Assembly (NCBI GenBank): GCA_045577755.1 | Contig: JAZNJA010000104.1 | Location: 1-12,229, forward strand | Length of the DNA stretch: 12,229 nucleotides | Source of the DNA: CAMEON01 sp045577755 | GTDB lineage: Bacteria > Bacillota > Clostridia > Oscillospirales > CAG-272 | Direction of reading: 5' to 3' | In this document: piece after piece, positions 7,080 to 12,229 of the stretch | How positions within the stretch are numbered: position 1 is the stretch's first letter | Layout of the letters: each line of letters starts with the position of its first letter | The notes under the pieces: model-generated | What the model was told of the DNA's origin: nothing | The model's database searches: none | Seen by the model: only the letters and a program-made list of their open reading frames with translations | Made by a program: the position numbers and the translations under genes

Positions 7080-7313
7080 ATGATTCAACCCACAGAGCTT
7101 GGGTACCGCATCGCCACCAAGCGGCGGGCCCGCGGGCTGACACAAGGACAGGTCGCCATCCATATGGGGGTATCCCCGCAGGCCGTCTCCAAATGGGAGC
7201 GCGGACTTGCCTGCCCCGATCTGGTCTTTCTGGACGATCTGGCGGACCTTCTGGACGTGAGCATCGAGGAGCTGCTTCTGGGCAGACCCTCCGTTGCCCT
7301 TGCCTCGGCATAA
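7080..7313 (+). CDS. Small XRE-family helix-turn-helix regulator
   Basis: 77 aa. A single HTH_3/Cro-C1 domain fills residues about 6-68: LGYRIATKRRARGLTQGQVAIHMGV, then the recognition helix SPQAVSKWERG (32-42), then LVFLDDLADLLDVSIEELLLG. It has no effector or oligomerisation domain beyond this. ATG 7080 is 12 nt after AAGGAG (7062-7067); a nearer ATG at 7070 is in another frame and too close to the site. It probably binds DNA as a dimer; its targets are unknown. It is monocistronic with an unusually long leader, which suggests control after transcription starts. Confidence 0.88.
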   Translation: MIQPTELGYRIATKRRARGLTQGQVAIHMGVSPQAVSKWERGLACPDLVFLDDLADLLDVSIEELLLGRPSVALASA

Positions 7314-7321
7314 CAGAAAAG

Positions 7322-7372
7322 AAAACACGCAGGACGGAATCGTGCAAGACCGCCCTGCGTGTTTTATTTTTG
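7322..7372. terminator. Bidirectional intrinsic terminator between the xre gene and the minus-strand operon
   Basis: A 16-bp stem with one A-C mismatch (7322-7337 with 7350-7365) around a 12-nt loop. It is followed by TTTTATTTTTG on the plus strand, while CAGAAAAGAAAA on the other side supplies a U-rich tail for the operon ending at 7375. Confidence 0.88.
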
Positions 7373-7374
7373 CT

Positions 7375-7908
7375 TTACGGATCAATAATACGGTGGGTTT
7401 TCGCGGAGTACACCCCGTAAACCCTCCGCTTCTCCCGCAGAGTCACCGCCACGTACACCTCGTCCCCCTCACGGAGGATATTCCATAGGGTGGAGCCGAT
7501 CACGCACCGCCCGTGTCCCGCGAGGTAGACCACGTAGGCCTTGTCGTAGTAGGCGGCGTTACCGCTTCGGTGAAGCTCGGACTCCTCGGTAAGCTCGGTG
7601 ACGGTGTCTGTCTCCAGCATCAAAAAGTCCCGACCGAGATCCTCTCGGTACCGTTTGAACGCCTTCCAAGCCCGATAGATCAGGATGGCATCACCCACCC
7701 AGAAGGGAAGGGCGGCCAGCACCAGAAAGCCCCAGAGCAGGAGCGGCGAGAAGGCACAGAAGGTAACGACCGCCGCCGTAAACCCCACGGCCAGCAGGGT
7801 CACGAACAAAATCGGGACGGCCGCCGAGATCACCGCGAATTTTTCCTCTCCCAGGATCCTCTGCTGAAGCTTGGCGCGGGATAAGGGAGTCAATTCATCC
7901 GTGCGCAT
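7375..7908 (-). CDS. Two-TM membrane protein of unknown function
   Basis: 177 aa. The ATG is preceded by GGAGGA with about 7 nt spacing and lies 3 bp after the stop of the HD-domain gene, so translation is probably coupled. An N-terminal cytoplasmic stretch is followed by two hydrophobic helices (about 24-50 and 55-78) with a short SP turn. The C-terminal half (80-177) is soluble and rich in beta strands: TDTVTELTEESEL, KAYVVYLAGHGRCVIG, GDEVYVAVTLREKRRVYGVYSAKTH. The GDEVYV pattern resembles small OB-like or barrel domains, but I do not recognise a family. It is the last gene of the operon and ends at a strong terminator. Confidence 0.8.
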   Translation of the reverse strand: MRTDELTPLSRAKLQQRILGEEKFAVISAAVPILFVTLLAVGFTAAVVTFCAFSPLLLWGFLVLAALPFWVGDAILIYRAWKAFKRYREDLGRDFLMLETDTVTELTEESELHRSGNAAYYDKAYVVYLAGHGRCVIGSTLWNILREGDEVYVAVTLREKRRVYGVYSAKTHRIIDP

Positions 7909-7911
7909 AGC

Positions 7912-8505
7912 CTATTCCTCCGTGGGGATCACGTACCCGTTCTCCACAGCGCGGGCTACCTTCTCCTCACTCTCACGGCGCAGCTCGGCCCGCAGACCCC
8001 TCGTCCAATCCGAGAAGGAGGCCGCCCGCTCACCGTAGACCATGTTCTCGGAAAACTCCAGAGGGATCCAGGTGTCCAGCGAGGCCTCGTTATGGGACAC
8101 CACCGCCTCCATGTTGTCCAGAGCCTTGAAGAGCTTGGCCTCGGGGGTCTCCAGGGCGTCCATTTCATCGTACAGTGCGGTGAACTCGGCGGCCATGTCG
8201 GCGGGCAGAGACCCCACCAGCTCCCGCACAGCCCGCGCCTCCACCTCCTCATGATCGGCGGTCTTGTAGAAGGAGGGAATATCCCCCGTCACCGCCTCGC
8301 CGAAGTCGTGGATCAGGCACATCTTCAGCACCTTCACCATGTCCAGCTCGGGGTATTCGTCGGCGCAGAGCAGAGCCATGACCGAAAGCCGCCAGGAATG
8401 CTCGGCTACGCTCTCTCTCTTGCCCTCAGAGTTCCAGGAATGGCGTGTGTGGCATTTCAGCTTTTCGATCTTGTGCAAAAAATCAATATATGGACGGTAT
8501 TCCAT
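7912..8505 (-). CDS. HD-domain protein, YfbR/HDDC2-like 5'-nucleotidase family
   Basis: 197 aa. Conserved metal ligands of the HD superfamily are in order: VAEHSWR with His36, LIHDFGEAVTGDIPS with His66-Asp67 and the family Glu70 and Asp75, then FKALDNMEA with Asp130. Helical segments surround them. Characterised relatives such as E. coli YfbR remove phosphate from deoxyribonucleoside 5'-monophosphates using a divalent metal; this subgroup (HDDC2-like) is less well studied, so substrate is inferred. The start is supported by AAGGAG 7 nt before the ATG. It lies 26 bp after the small lipoprotein gene and 3 bp before the membrane-protein gene, inside the same operon. Confidence 0.9.
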   Translation of the reverse strand: MEYRPYIDFLHKIEKLKCHTRHSWNSEGKRESVAEHSWRLSVMALLCADEYPELDMVKVLKMCLIHDFGEAVTGDIPSFYKTADHEEVEARAVRELVGSLPADMAAEFTALYDEMDALETPEAKLFKALDNMEAVVSHNEASLDTWIPLEFSENMVYGERAASFSDWTRGLRAELRRESEEKVARAVENGYVIPTEE

Positions 8506-8531
8506 AAAAACACTCCTTCATGCTGTTGAAT

Positions 8532-8873
8532 TCAGTCTCCGTCGCAGGAGGAGCAGGCTTTCTCGATGCCGTAGGACCAGGCGGCGGTGCGGAAGGTACC
8601 CTCGATGACATTTTTTGCGTTTTTGAGGTGAGGGCAATCAGGGTCGAAGTGGTATACGCTGCCGCCCTTGACCCAGTAGACGCGATTGGGATCCCGCAAA
8701 ACGGTTTCCCGCTCCTCCTCCGCGGGCTCGGTAGCCGCGGTGAACAGCTCAGCGGAAAGGGAAGCCAGCTCCTCGGGGGTGATGGGACGGCCGGCGTCGA
8801 AGCCGTCTGAGGGAGCGCAGGATGGAAGGAGAAAAAGCGCGGCAAGCAACAGGCACAGAACGGATCGGCGCAT
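8532..8873 (-). CDS. Small lipoprotein with a His/Cys cluster
   Basis: 113 aa from the ATG at 8873, which follows AAGGAGGT with 5 nt spacing; an in-frame ATG 11 codons upstream has no comparable site. The signal peptide MRRSVLCLLLAALFLLPSC ends in a lipobox with Cys19. A flexible Glu/Ala/Thr stretch (to about 62) leads to a compact C-terminal module, residues 65-113: VYWVKGGSVYHFDPDCPHL with His75 and Cys80, then KACSSC with Cys107 and Cys110. HisX4Cys...CysX2Cys looks like a small zinc-binding knuckle of a type often seen at the ends of secreted clostridial proteins. Function is unknown. Co-transcribed with its neighbours. Confidence 0.8.
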   Translation of the reverse strand: MRRSVLCLLLAALFLLPSCAPSDGFDAGRPITPEELASLSAELFTAATEPAEEERETVLRDPNRVYWVKGGSVYHFDPDCPHLKNAKNVIEGTFRTAAWSYGIEKACSSCDGD

Positions 8874-8902
8874 GGCGGACCTCCTTGAGACAAAAGATGG
8901 GA

Positions 8903-9223
8903 TCATTCAATATAGTCAACGTCCGTACGGTAGCCGTACACGTATACGCAATCCTCGAGCACCTCGCCCGGAACGTGGATCCTTTTCAGAATGTCCAACA
9001 CGATCCTTCGGTTTTCGGGAGTCAGATCAATTTTCAGCCACTCGATATCCTTGGTACCCATGCAATTGCTGCCAAAATGTGTCCACGTGCTGTCATTGTA
9101 TACGAATCCGTTGGTTGATCCGGTGGTCCAATGGATCAGCATACCCGAGAGCTTTGGGTCCTCGGAGCACTCAATATCATAGTAGAAGGCCTTAAAGATC
9201 TCGGTCCACTTCGTGCGGTTCAT
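8903..9223 (-). CDS. DUF6678-like small protein
   Basis: 106 aa. ATG 9223 follows AAGGAG with about 9 nt spacing and overlaps the previous gene's TGA in an ATGA junction, indicating coupled translation. The protein is acidic and aromatic-rich, with no signal peptide or membrane helix. The pattern MNRTKWTEIFKAF...., KDIEWLKIDLT, LDILKRIHVPGEV and VYGYRTDVDYI fits my memory of DUF6678 proteins. Function is unknown; its partner may be the four-helix-bundle protein. The family name is a recollection and was not checked. Confidence 0.75.
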   Translation of the reverse strand: MNRTKWTEIFKAFYYDIECSEDPKLSGMLIHWTTGSTNGFVYNDSTWTHFGSNCMGTKDIEWLKIDLTPENRRIVLDILKRIHVPGEVLEDCVYVYGYRTDVDYIE

Positions 9224-9567
9224 GGTTGGTTCTCCTTGGCGGTATTGATGGAGGCAATCAGTATTTTGCGGATAGTTCCGCATTGATTGTACAGATCCTT
9301 TGCCCGCTCCCGCTCGATCAATTCAGCCTTAACAAACAATTCCAACCAATATTCGGTTTCATAACACTCTTTTAGGGAGATCTGGAACTTTGCAATGAAA
9401 TCTGCTTTGCCGTGAGCATAATTTGCCTCGTGGATGTTGGCACCGATAGAGGTCGCGGAGCGTTCCAACTGATTCACAAGAGAATAGTGTCCCTTTATTC
9501 CTTCGCATAACTTGATAATTTTTACCGAGAAATCCATAGATAATTCTCGAAGCTTGGACTCTGCCAT
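9220..9567 (-). CDS. Four-helix-bundle protein, 23S rRNA IVS/S23 family
   Basis: 115 aa. The start at 9567 follows AAAGGTGG with 7-8 nt spacing; an earlier in-frame ATG (9585) lacks a ribosome site. The protein is all-helical and carries the family signature LERSATSIGANIHEA (34-48), followed by FIAKFQISLKECYETEYWLEL. The family was named for ORFs in intervening sequences of 23S rRNA and includes the Avd proteins of diversity-generating retroelements, which form basic pentameric bundles that bind nucleic acid. Here there is no rRNA and no reverse transcriptase. Instead the gene sits beside an array of hairpins (9621-9812), which may be its nucleic-acid target; that is inference. First gene of a five-gene operon with its own promoter at 9620-9592. 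Confidence 0.88.
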   Translation of the reverse strand: MAESKLRELSMDFSVKIIKLCEGIKGHYSLVNQLERSATSIGANIHEANYAHGKADFIAKFQISLKECYETEYWLELFVKAELIERERAKDLYNQCGTIRKILIASINTAKENQP

Positions 9568-9591
9568 GGAAACACCACCTTTCATGGCTTT

Positions 9592-9620
9592 ATCATACCA
9601 CAAATCCAATGAAATTGCAA
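9592..9620 (-). promoter_or_regulatory. Promoter of the five-gene minus-strand operon, fused to the hairpin array
   Basis: On the minus strand: TTGCAA (9615-9620), a 17-nt spacer ending TGG, then TATGAT (9592-9597), an extended -10. The -35 directly touches the first heptamer of the array (9621-9627). It is itself a palindrome lying between that heptamer and a degenerate copy, ATGAAAT (9609-9615). Confidence 0.75.
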
Positions 9621-9812
9621 GTGAAATATTCGGCTGATGCCGAATGTGAAATAATTTCCTTTGGAAATTGTGAAATATCCCGCTTCGCCTAAGGGCTTTG
9701 CGGGATGTGAAATAAAATTCGTTCCTACACACGCCGCAGGCGTATTTCACTGCCGCAGGCAATTTCACACGCGACAGCGTATTTCACTCGTTCCGCAAGG
9801 AACGAATTTCAC
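9621..9812. repeat. Eight-heptamer array with palindromic spacers
   Basis: Four GTGAAAT copies (9621, 9646, 9670, 9707) are followed by four inverted copies ATTTCAC (9744, 9762, 9781, 9806). Spacers are palindromes of different sequence: ATTCGGC/GCCGAAT, AATTTCC/GGAAATT, ATCCCGC/GCGGGAT, ACGCC/GGCGT, TGCC/GGCA, ACGC/GCGT, TCGTTCC/GGAACGA. The central 30-nt spacer (9714-9743) also holds AAATTCGTTCC (9715-9725), complementary to 9799-9809. Only the heptamer is conserved between units; the stems are not. The whole is roughly an inverted repeat, so either strand could fold into a chain of hairpins. It is not a CRISPR array: the repeat is too short, copies change orientation and spacers are self-complementary. 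Confidence 0.9.
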
Positions 9813-9814
9813 TG

Positions 9815-9848
9815 AAAAAAGCCATTTGCTTACGCAAATGGCTTTTTT
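9815..9848. terminator. Perfect bidirectional terminator hairpin
   Basis: A 15-bp perfect inverted repeat: six A, GCCATTTGC, loop TTAC, GCAAATGGC, six T. It lies between the array and a duplicated tRNA 3' end, in the same position relative to that fragment as the terminator at 9993 is to the real tRNA. Confidence 0.85.
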
Positions 9849-9850
9849 CT

Positions 9851-9878
9851 TGGCACGGTGTAAGGGATTCTGAACCCA
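9851..9878 (-). repeat. Partial duplicate of the tRNA-Arg 3' end
   Basis: Positions 9851-9870 equal 10034-10053 exactly. After one extra T (9871) the match continues through GAACCC. The copy covers CCA, the acceptor 3' strand and most of the T arm. The rest of the tRNA body is absent, so it cannot be a working tRNA. It may be an attachment-site duplicate or a remnant of a second tRNA gene. Confidence 0.85.
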
Positions 9879-9992
9879 CACCTCGCCTTCGGCGAGCTGG
9901 TCAAGCTGCTCTCCGCGCCCTTTGGGCGCTACAGAATGGAATTCTGATCTCTTTCTTGCAGCTTGAAGGGATTTCTCACCCCAAACACGGTA
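9879..9992. other. Hairpin-rich non-coding spacer between the two tRNA 3' ends
   Basis: Short perfect hairpins: CTCGCC-TTC-GGCGAG (9882-9896), GCGCCC-TTT-GGGCGC (about 9917-9931), AGAAT-GGA-ATTCT just after. AAGGGATTTCTCACCCC (9966-9982) loosely resembles the T-arm stretch of the tRNA. No ORF with a ribosome site is visible. Confidence 0.55.
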
Positions 9993-10036
9993 CCAACAAA
10001 AATACCCAATGCCGAAGCATTGGGTATTTTTGTTGG
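9993..10036 (-). terminator. Intrinsic terminator of tRNA-Arg with a UUCG loop
   Basis: A perfect 20-bp inverted repeat (9993-10012 with 10017-10036). On the minus strand the loop is TTCG and the 3' arm holds TATTTTTG. The 5' arm begins with the CCA of the tRNA itself, so the terminator stem and the mature 3' end overlap by 3 nt. Confidence 0.85.
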
Positions 10037-10110
10037 CACGGTGTAAGGGATTCGAACCCCCGACCTACTGGTTCGTAGCCAGGCACTCTATCCAGCTGAG
10101 CTAACACCGC
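10034..10110 (-). tRNA. tRNA-Arg (anticodon ACG)
   Basis: 77 nt with encoded CCA. Acceptor GCGGTGT, D arm GCTC-AGCTGGATA-GAGT, anticodon loop CTACGAA giving ACG (read as ICG after deamination, decoding CGU/CGC/CGA), T loop TTCGAAT, discriminator G. Several helices hold weak pairs: G1-U72, G10-U25, G49-U65, G50-U64 and a C27-U43 mismatch. Conserved loops are intact and it has a perfect promoter and terminator, so it is probably functional. Confidence 0.95.
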
Positions 10111-10131
10111 GTGTCGCTTGACGACTCCTAT

Positions 10132-10160
10132 ATTATAGCACAACACCTTCGATTTGTCAA
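10132..10160 (-). promoter_or_regulatory. Perfect consensus promoter of tRNA-Arg
   Basis: On the minus strand: TTGACA (10155-10160), a 17-nt spacer ending TGC, then TATAAT (10132-10137). Both hexamers are perfect, with an extended -10. The 5' leader before the tRNA would be about 15 nt. Confidence 0.88.
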
Positions 10161-10237
10161 CCCTTTTTTGAATGAAATTTTCACGAGTTTTTCGGGTTTT
10201 TTCATGAGGTTTTTTGGTACAAATTCCCGAAAACGCA

Positions 10238-10266
10238 TTGACAAAATCTCTTCGTGCAAGTATAAT
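10238..10266 (+). promoter_or_regulatory. Perfect consensus promoter of the GH99-like gene
   Basis: TTGACA (10238-10243), a 17-nt spacer, then TATAAT (10261-10266). Transcription would begin near 10273, which excludes the in-frame GTG at 10271 as the start and gives a leader of about 58 nt. Confidence 0.88.
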
Positions 10267-10330
10267 ATAGGTGCGGGATCCCTTCTGTGAACCCGCGAAA
10301 ATCAATACAGACCCCGAAAGGAGTTTCACT

Positions 10331-12025
10331 ATGGCAGATTACAAGAAGCAGGTCGCGGGCGGTCCCCTCATGGCCGTAGATGCCCTTGGCAGACCTACTC
10401 CCGATACCCAAAGCGGCGCGCCCGTCAACCGTGAGAACCGTTTGGTCGGTATGTTCTACTTCCTCTGGCTGGGCGAGCACGGCCGCCATAAGCCCTACGA
10501 TATCTCCAAGATCGTCGCTGAGGATCCCGAGATCGGTCACAAGCCCGCCTCTCCCCTGTGGGGCGGTCACGGCGTCTACCACCACTGGGGCGAGCCCTTC
10601 TACGGCTACTACTACTCCAACGACGAGTGGGTGGTTCGCCGTCACATGAAGCTCCTCATGCAGGCCGACGTGGACTTCCTCTTCTTCGATACCACCAACG
10701 CCGCCATCTACCGCGAGAACGCCAAGCTGGTCATGCGGGTCCTCCAGGAGTACCACGATGAGGGCTGGAAGATCCCCCGGGTCATGTTCTACACCAACAC
10801 CGCCTCGGGCTTGACGGTTCTGGATATCTACGACTCCATCTACAAGCCCGGCTGGTGCAAGGACACCTGGTTCTGCCTGGACGGCAAGCCCGTTATCATC
10901 GCGGTGAAGGAGGAGTGTACCCCCGAGTGCCGTGAGTTCTTCAATATCAAGATGTCCCAGTGGCCCAACGAGCCCGACAAGCTGGGTGGCTGGCCCTGGA
11001 TGGACTTCACCCATCCCCAGCGTGTCTTCGCCAATCTGGACGGCGTGGACGAGGTCATCAACGTCTCGGTGGCCCAGCACAGCGGCAACATCCGCTTCGG
11101 TGATTCCGTCCTCTACGGCGAGACCTCCAACTGCGGCCGCGCCTACCACAACGGCGTCAACGACCCCGATCCCGACGCCTGGAAGAAGGGCTACAACTTC
11201 GCCGAGCAGTTCGACCGCGCCATCGAGACCGACCCGCCCATCGTGCTGGTCACGGGCTGGAACGAGTGGATCGCGGGCTACTGGTCGGGCATTCCCGAGC
11301 GCCCCGTCATGTTCGTGGATGCCGCCAACTACGAGTACAGCCGTGATCTGGAGATGATGCGGGGCGGTTACTTCGACAACTACTTCATGCAGCTGGTCAG
11401 CTACGTCCGCAAGTACAAGGGCACCGACGAGACCCCCGTCTACCCCGCCGTGGGGAGCGTGGGCGTGGAGTGGAGAAAGAGCTTCGACGCCTCTCCCGCC
11501 ATCTACGATTGCTTCCTGGACGGCGATATGCACCGCCAGGCCGAGGGTCAGGGCGGCGTGATCTACACCAACTTCACCGCCCGTAACGTCATGGACAAGA
11601 TCGGCGTCATGCACGATCAGGACAGCATCACCTTCACCATCCGCACCAAGGATCAGCTCACCGATCCCCTGGGCGCCGGCTCCTGGATGAAGATCTTCCT
11701 GAACGTCAAGGGTGGGGAGGGCTACCAGTACGTCCTCAACCACCACACCCGCAAGGACGGCACCACCACCTTGGGCCGCGTCATCGGCGAGGGCGACGAC
11801 CTCACCACCGTGGACATCCCCGATATGCTCCTGCGCTACGAGGTCCGCGGCGACGTCATGAAGATCAGCGTCCCCCGCGCCGTCATCGGCCTGGATCACG
11901 ATCATTTCACCCTGTGGTTCAAGGTGGCCGACAGCCGCGAGAAGTACCGCAAGGTAGAGGACTTCTACGATAAGGGCGACGTGGCTCCTCTGGGAAGACT
12001 CAACTTCGTGTATCGCGGAGAGTGA
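10331..12025 (+). CDS. GH71/GH99-like glycoside hydrolase-type protein with C-terminal CBM9-like region
   Basis: 564 aa, ATG 7 nt after AAAGGAG (10317-10323). The N-terminal two-thirds reads like an uncharacterised GH71/GH99/WbsX-type (beta/alpha)8 barrel: LVGMFYFLWLGEHG near the start, HHWGEPFYGYYYSNDEWVVRRHMKLLMQADVDFLFFDTTNA, and VTGWNEWIAGYW with Trp310-Asn311-Glu312-Trp313. In GH99-type enzymes a WNEW-like segment lies at the active site, so Glu312 is a candidate catalytic residue. The last part (about 375-560) is beta-rich with features of CBM9-like carbohydrate-binding domains (DASPAIYDCFLDGD, DSITFTIRTKD, FTLWFKVADS). There is no signal peptide or membrane helix, so it appears cytoplasmic, unlike most GH99 enzymes. 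Substrate is unknown. A perfect promoter and codon use rich in C-ending codons suggest high expression. Family placement is motif-based. Confidence 0.78.
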   Translation: MADYKKQVAGGPLMAVDALGRPTPDTQSGAPVNRENRLVGMFYFLWLGEHGRHKPYDISKIVAEDPEIGHKPASPLWGGHGVYHHWGEPFYGYYYSNDEWVVRRHMKLLMQADVDFLFFDTTNAAIYRENAKLVMRVLQEYHDEGWKIPRVMFYTNTASGLTVLDIYDSIYKPGWCKDTWFCLDGKPVIIAVKEECTPECREFFNIKMSQWPNEPDKLGGWPWMDFTHPQRVFANLDGVDEVINVSVAQHSGNIRFGDSVLYGETSNCGRAYHNGVNDPDPDAWKKGYNFAEQFDRAIETDPPIVLVTGWNEWIAGYWSGIPERPVMFVDAANYEYSRDLEMMRGGYFDNYFMQLVSYVRKYKGTDETPVYPAVGSVGVEWRKSFDASPAIYDCFLDGDMHRQAEGQGGVIYTNFTARNVMDKIGVMHDQDSITFTIRTKDQLTDPLGAGSWMKIFLNVKGGEGYQYVLNHHTRKDGTTTLGRVIGEGDDLTTVDIPDMLLRYEVRGDVMKISVPRAVIGLDHDHFTLWFKVADSREKYRKVEDFYDKGDVAPLGRLNFVYRGE

Positions 12026-12041
12026 TTCGTTTACCGTTTCG

Positions 12042-12070
12042 GGGAGGGGCGTGGCTCCTCCCTGTATTTG
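12042..12070 (+). terminator. Weak terminator after the GH99-like gene
   Basis: A 9-bp stem with one G-U pair (12042-12050 with 12054-12062), loop GTG, followed by TGTATTTG. The stem is GC-rich but the T-tract is interrupted. Confidence 0.55.
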
Positions 12071-12138
12071 TTGAATTGAATATGATCAAAATTGGGGTTT
12101 ATCGAACTGTTTGTTTGTGCCTTGCCCGCGTTATTTGC

Positions 12139-12178
12139 CCTCTCACCGCTGCGCGGAGCTCCCCCAAAGGGGGAGCCT
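12139..12178. repeat. Candidate interspersed hairpin repeat in the right-hand intergenic end
   Basis: Two adjacent perfect hairpins: CCGC-TGC-GCGG (12146-12156) and GCTCCCCC-AAA-GGGGGAGC (12158-12176). I recall similar CTCCCCCAAAGGGGGAG intergenic elements in gut clostridial genomes, but only one copy is in this window. Nothing else recognisable lies in 12063-12229. Confidence 0.5.
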
Positions 12179-12229
12179 TAGAACGGTGGAAAAAACTTGT
12201 GAGGAAACGGGATTTTTGTGGGTTTGTCA

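Noticed and set aside
7070..7420. Alternative ORF starting at ATG 7070 overlapping the XRE gene
   Set aside because: It is 2 nt from the ribosome site, reads out of frame with a clear HTH domain, and runs through the terminator.
8874..8960. Internal promoter before the small lipoprotein gene
   Set aside because: TTGACT is present on the minus strand but no acceptable -10 lies 16-18 nt downstream.
9220..9567. Avd of a diversity-generating retroelement
   Set aside because: The fold family fits, but no reverse transcriptase, template repeat or variable repeat is in the window.
9568..9768. N-terminal extension of the four-helix-bundle protein through the array
   Set aside because: It would translate the hairpin array and cross the promoter; the family normally starts close to MAESKLRELS.
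9621..9812. CRISPR array
   Set aside because: The repeat is only 7 bp, changes orientation halfway, spacers are self-complementary and uneven in length, and no cas gene is nearby.
9851..9878. Second functional tRNA-Arg
   Set aside because: Only the acceptor 3' strand and part of the T arm are present, with an inserted base in the T loop; no anticodon or D arm follows.
10202..11905. 567-aa minus-strand ORF opposite the GH99-like gene
   Set aside because: Same codon-bias shadow pattern; the plus-strand gene has promoter, ribosome site and family motifs.

Overview
The window is about 12.2 kb of GC-rich chromosomal DNA (my estimate is close to 60 %). It looks like an uncultured gut-type clostridium (Clostridia, perhaps Oscillospiraceae-like). 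The reasons are strong AAGGAGG-type ribosome sites, sigma-A promoters close to TTGACA-17-TATAAT, intrinsic terminators, a B. subtilis-type tRNA-Arg(ACG) with encoded CCA, and a CvpA/DUF5711 gene pair. No plasmid, phage or CRISPR genes are visible. The placement is inference from style, not from a marker gene.

Layout, left to right. (1) 28-1626: a promoter, a surface lipoprotein with one Big2-type Ig domain and a C-terminal barnase-like RNase domain that keeps the catalytic Glu/Arg/Arg/His set, and a bidirectional terminator shared with the next gene. (2) 1631-3363: glycolytic gpmI on the minus strand with its own promoter. (3) 3424-6600: truA, an overlapping DUF5711-type membrane protein, and a CvpA-family protein with its own consensus promoter. 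(4) 6665-7370: a consensus promoter drives a leader of about 380 nt with many hairpins and a 19-codon upstream ORF, ending in a small XRE regulator. (5) 9620-7322, minus strand: a compact five-gene operon encoding a four-helix-bundle protein (23S IVS/S23 family), a DUF6678-like protein, a small Cys/His lipoprotein, an HD-domain nucleotidase-like protein and a two-TM membrane protein. (6) 9621-10110: a mosaic non-coding stretch. It holds an eight-copy GTGAAAT/ATTTCAC array whose spacers are mostly hairpins of different sequence, a perfect terminator hairpin, a partial duplicate of a tRNA 3' end, more hairpins, a second perfect terminator, and the intact tRNA-Arg. (7) 10238-12070: a consensus promoter and a cytoplasmic GH71/GH99-like protein with a C-terminal CBM9-like region. 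(8) 12063-12229: no gene, but a hairpin repeat that resembles an interspersed element.

Housekeeping genes (gpmI, truA, tRNA-Arg) alternate with accessory ones. The most unusual element is the 192-bp array next to the four-helix-bundle gene: that operon's -35 hexamer TTGCAA is itself one of the palindromic spacers. The leader RNA upstream of the XRE gene is the second most interesting element. I could run no searches, so novelty is not established for either.
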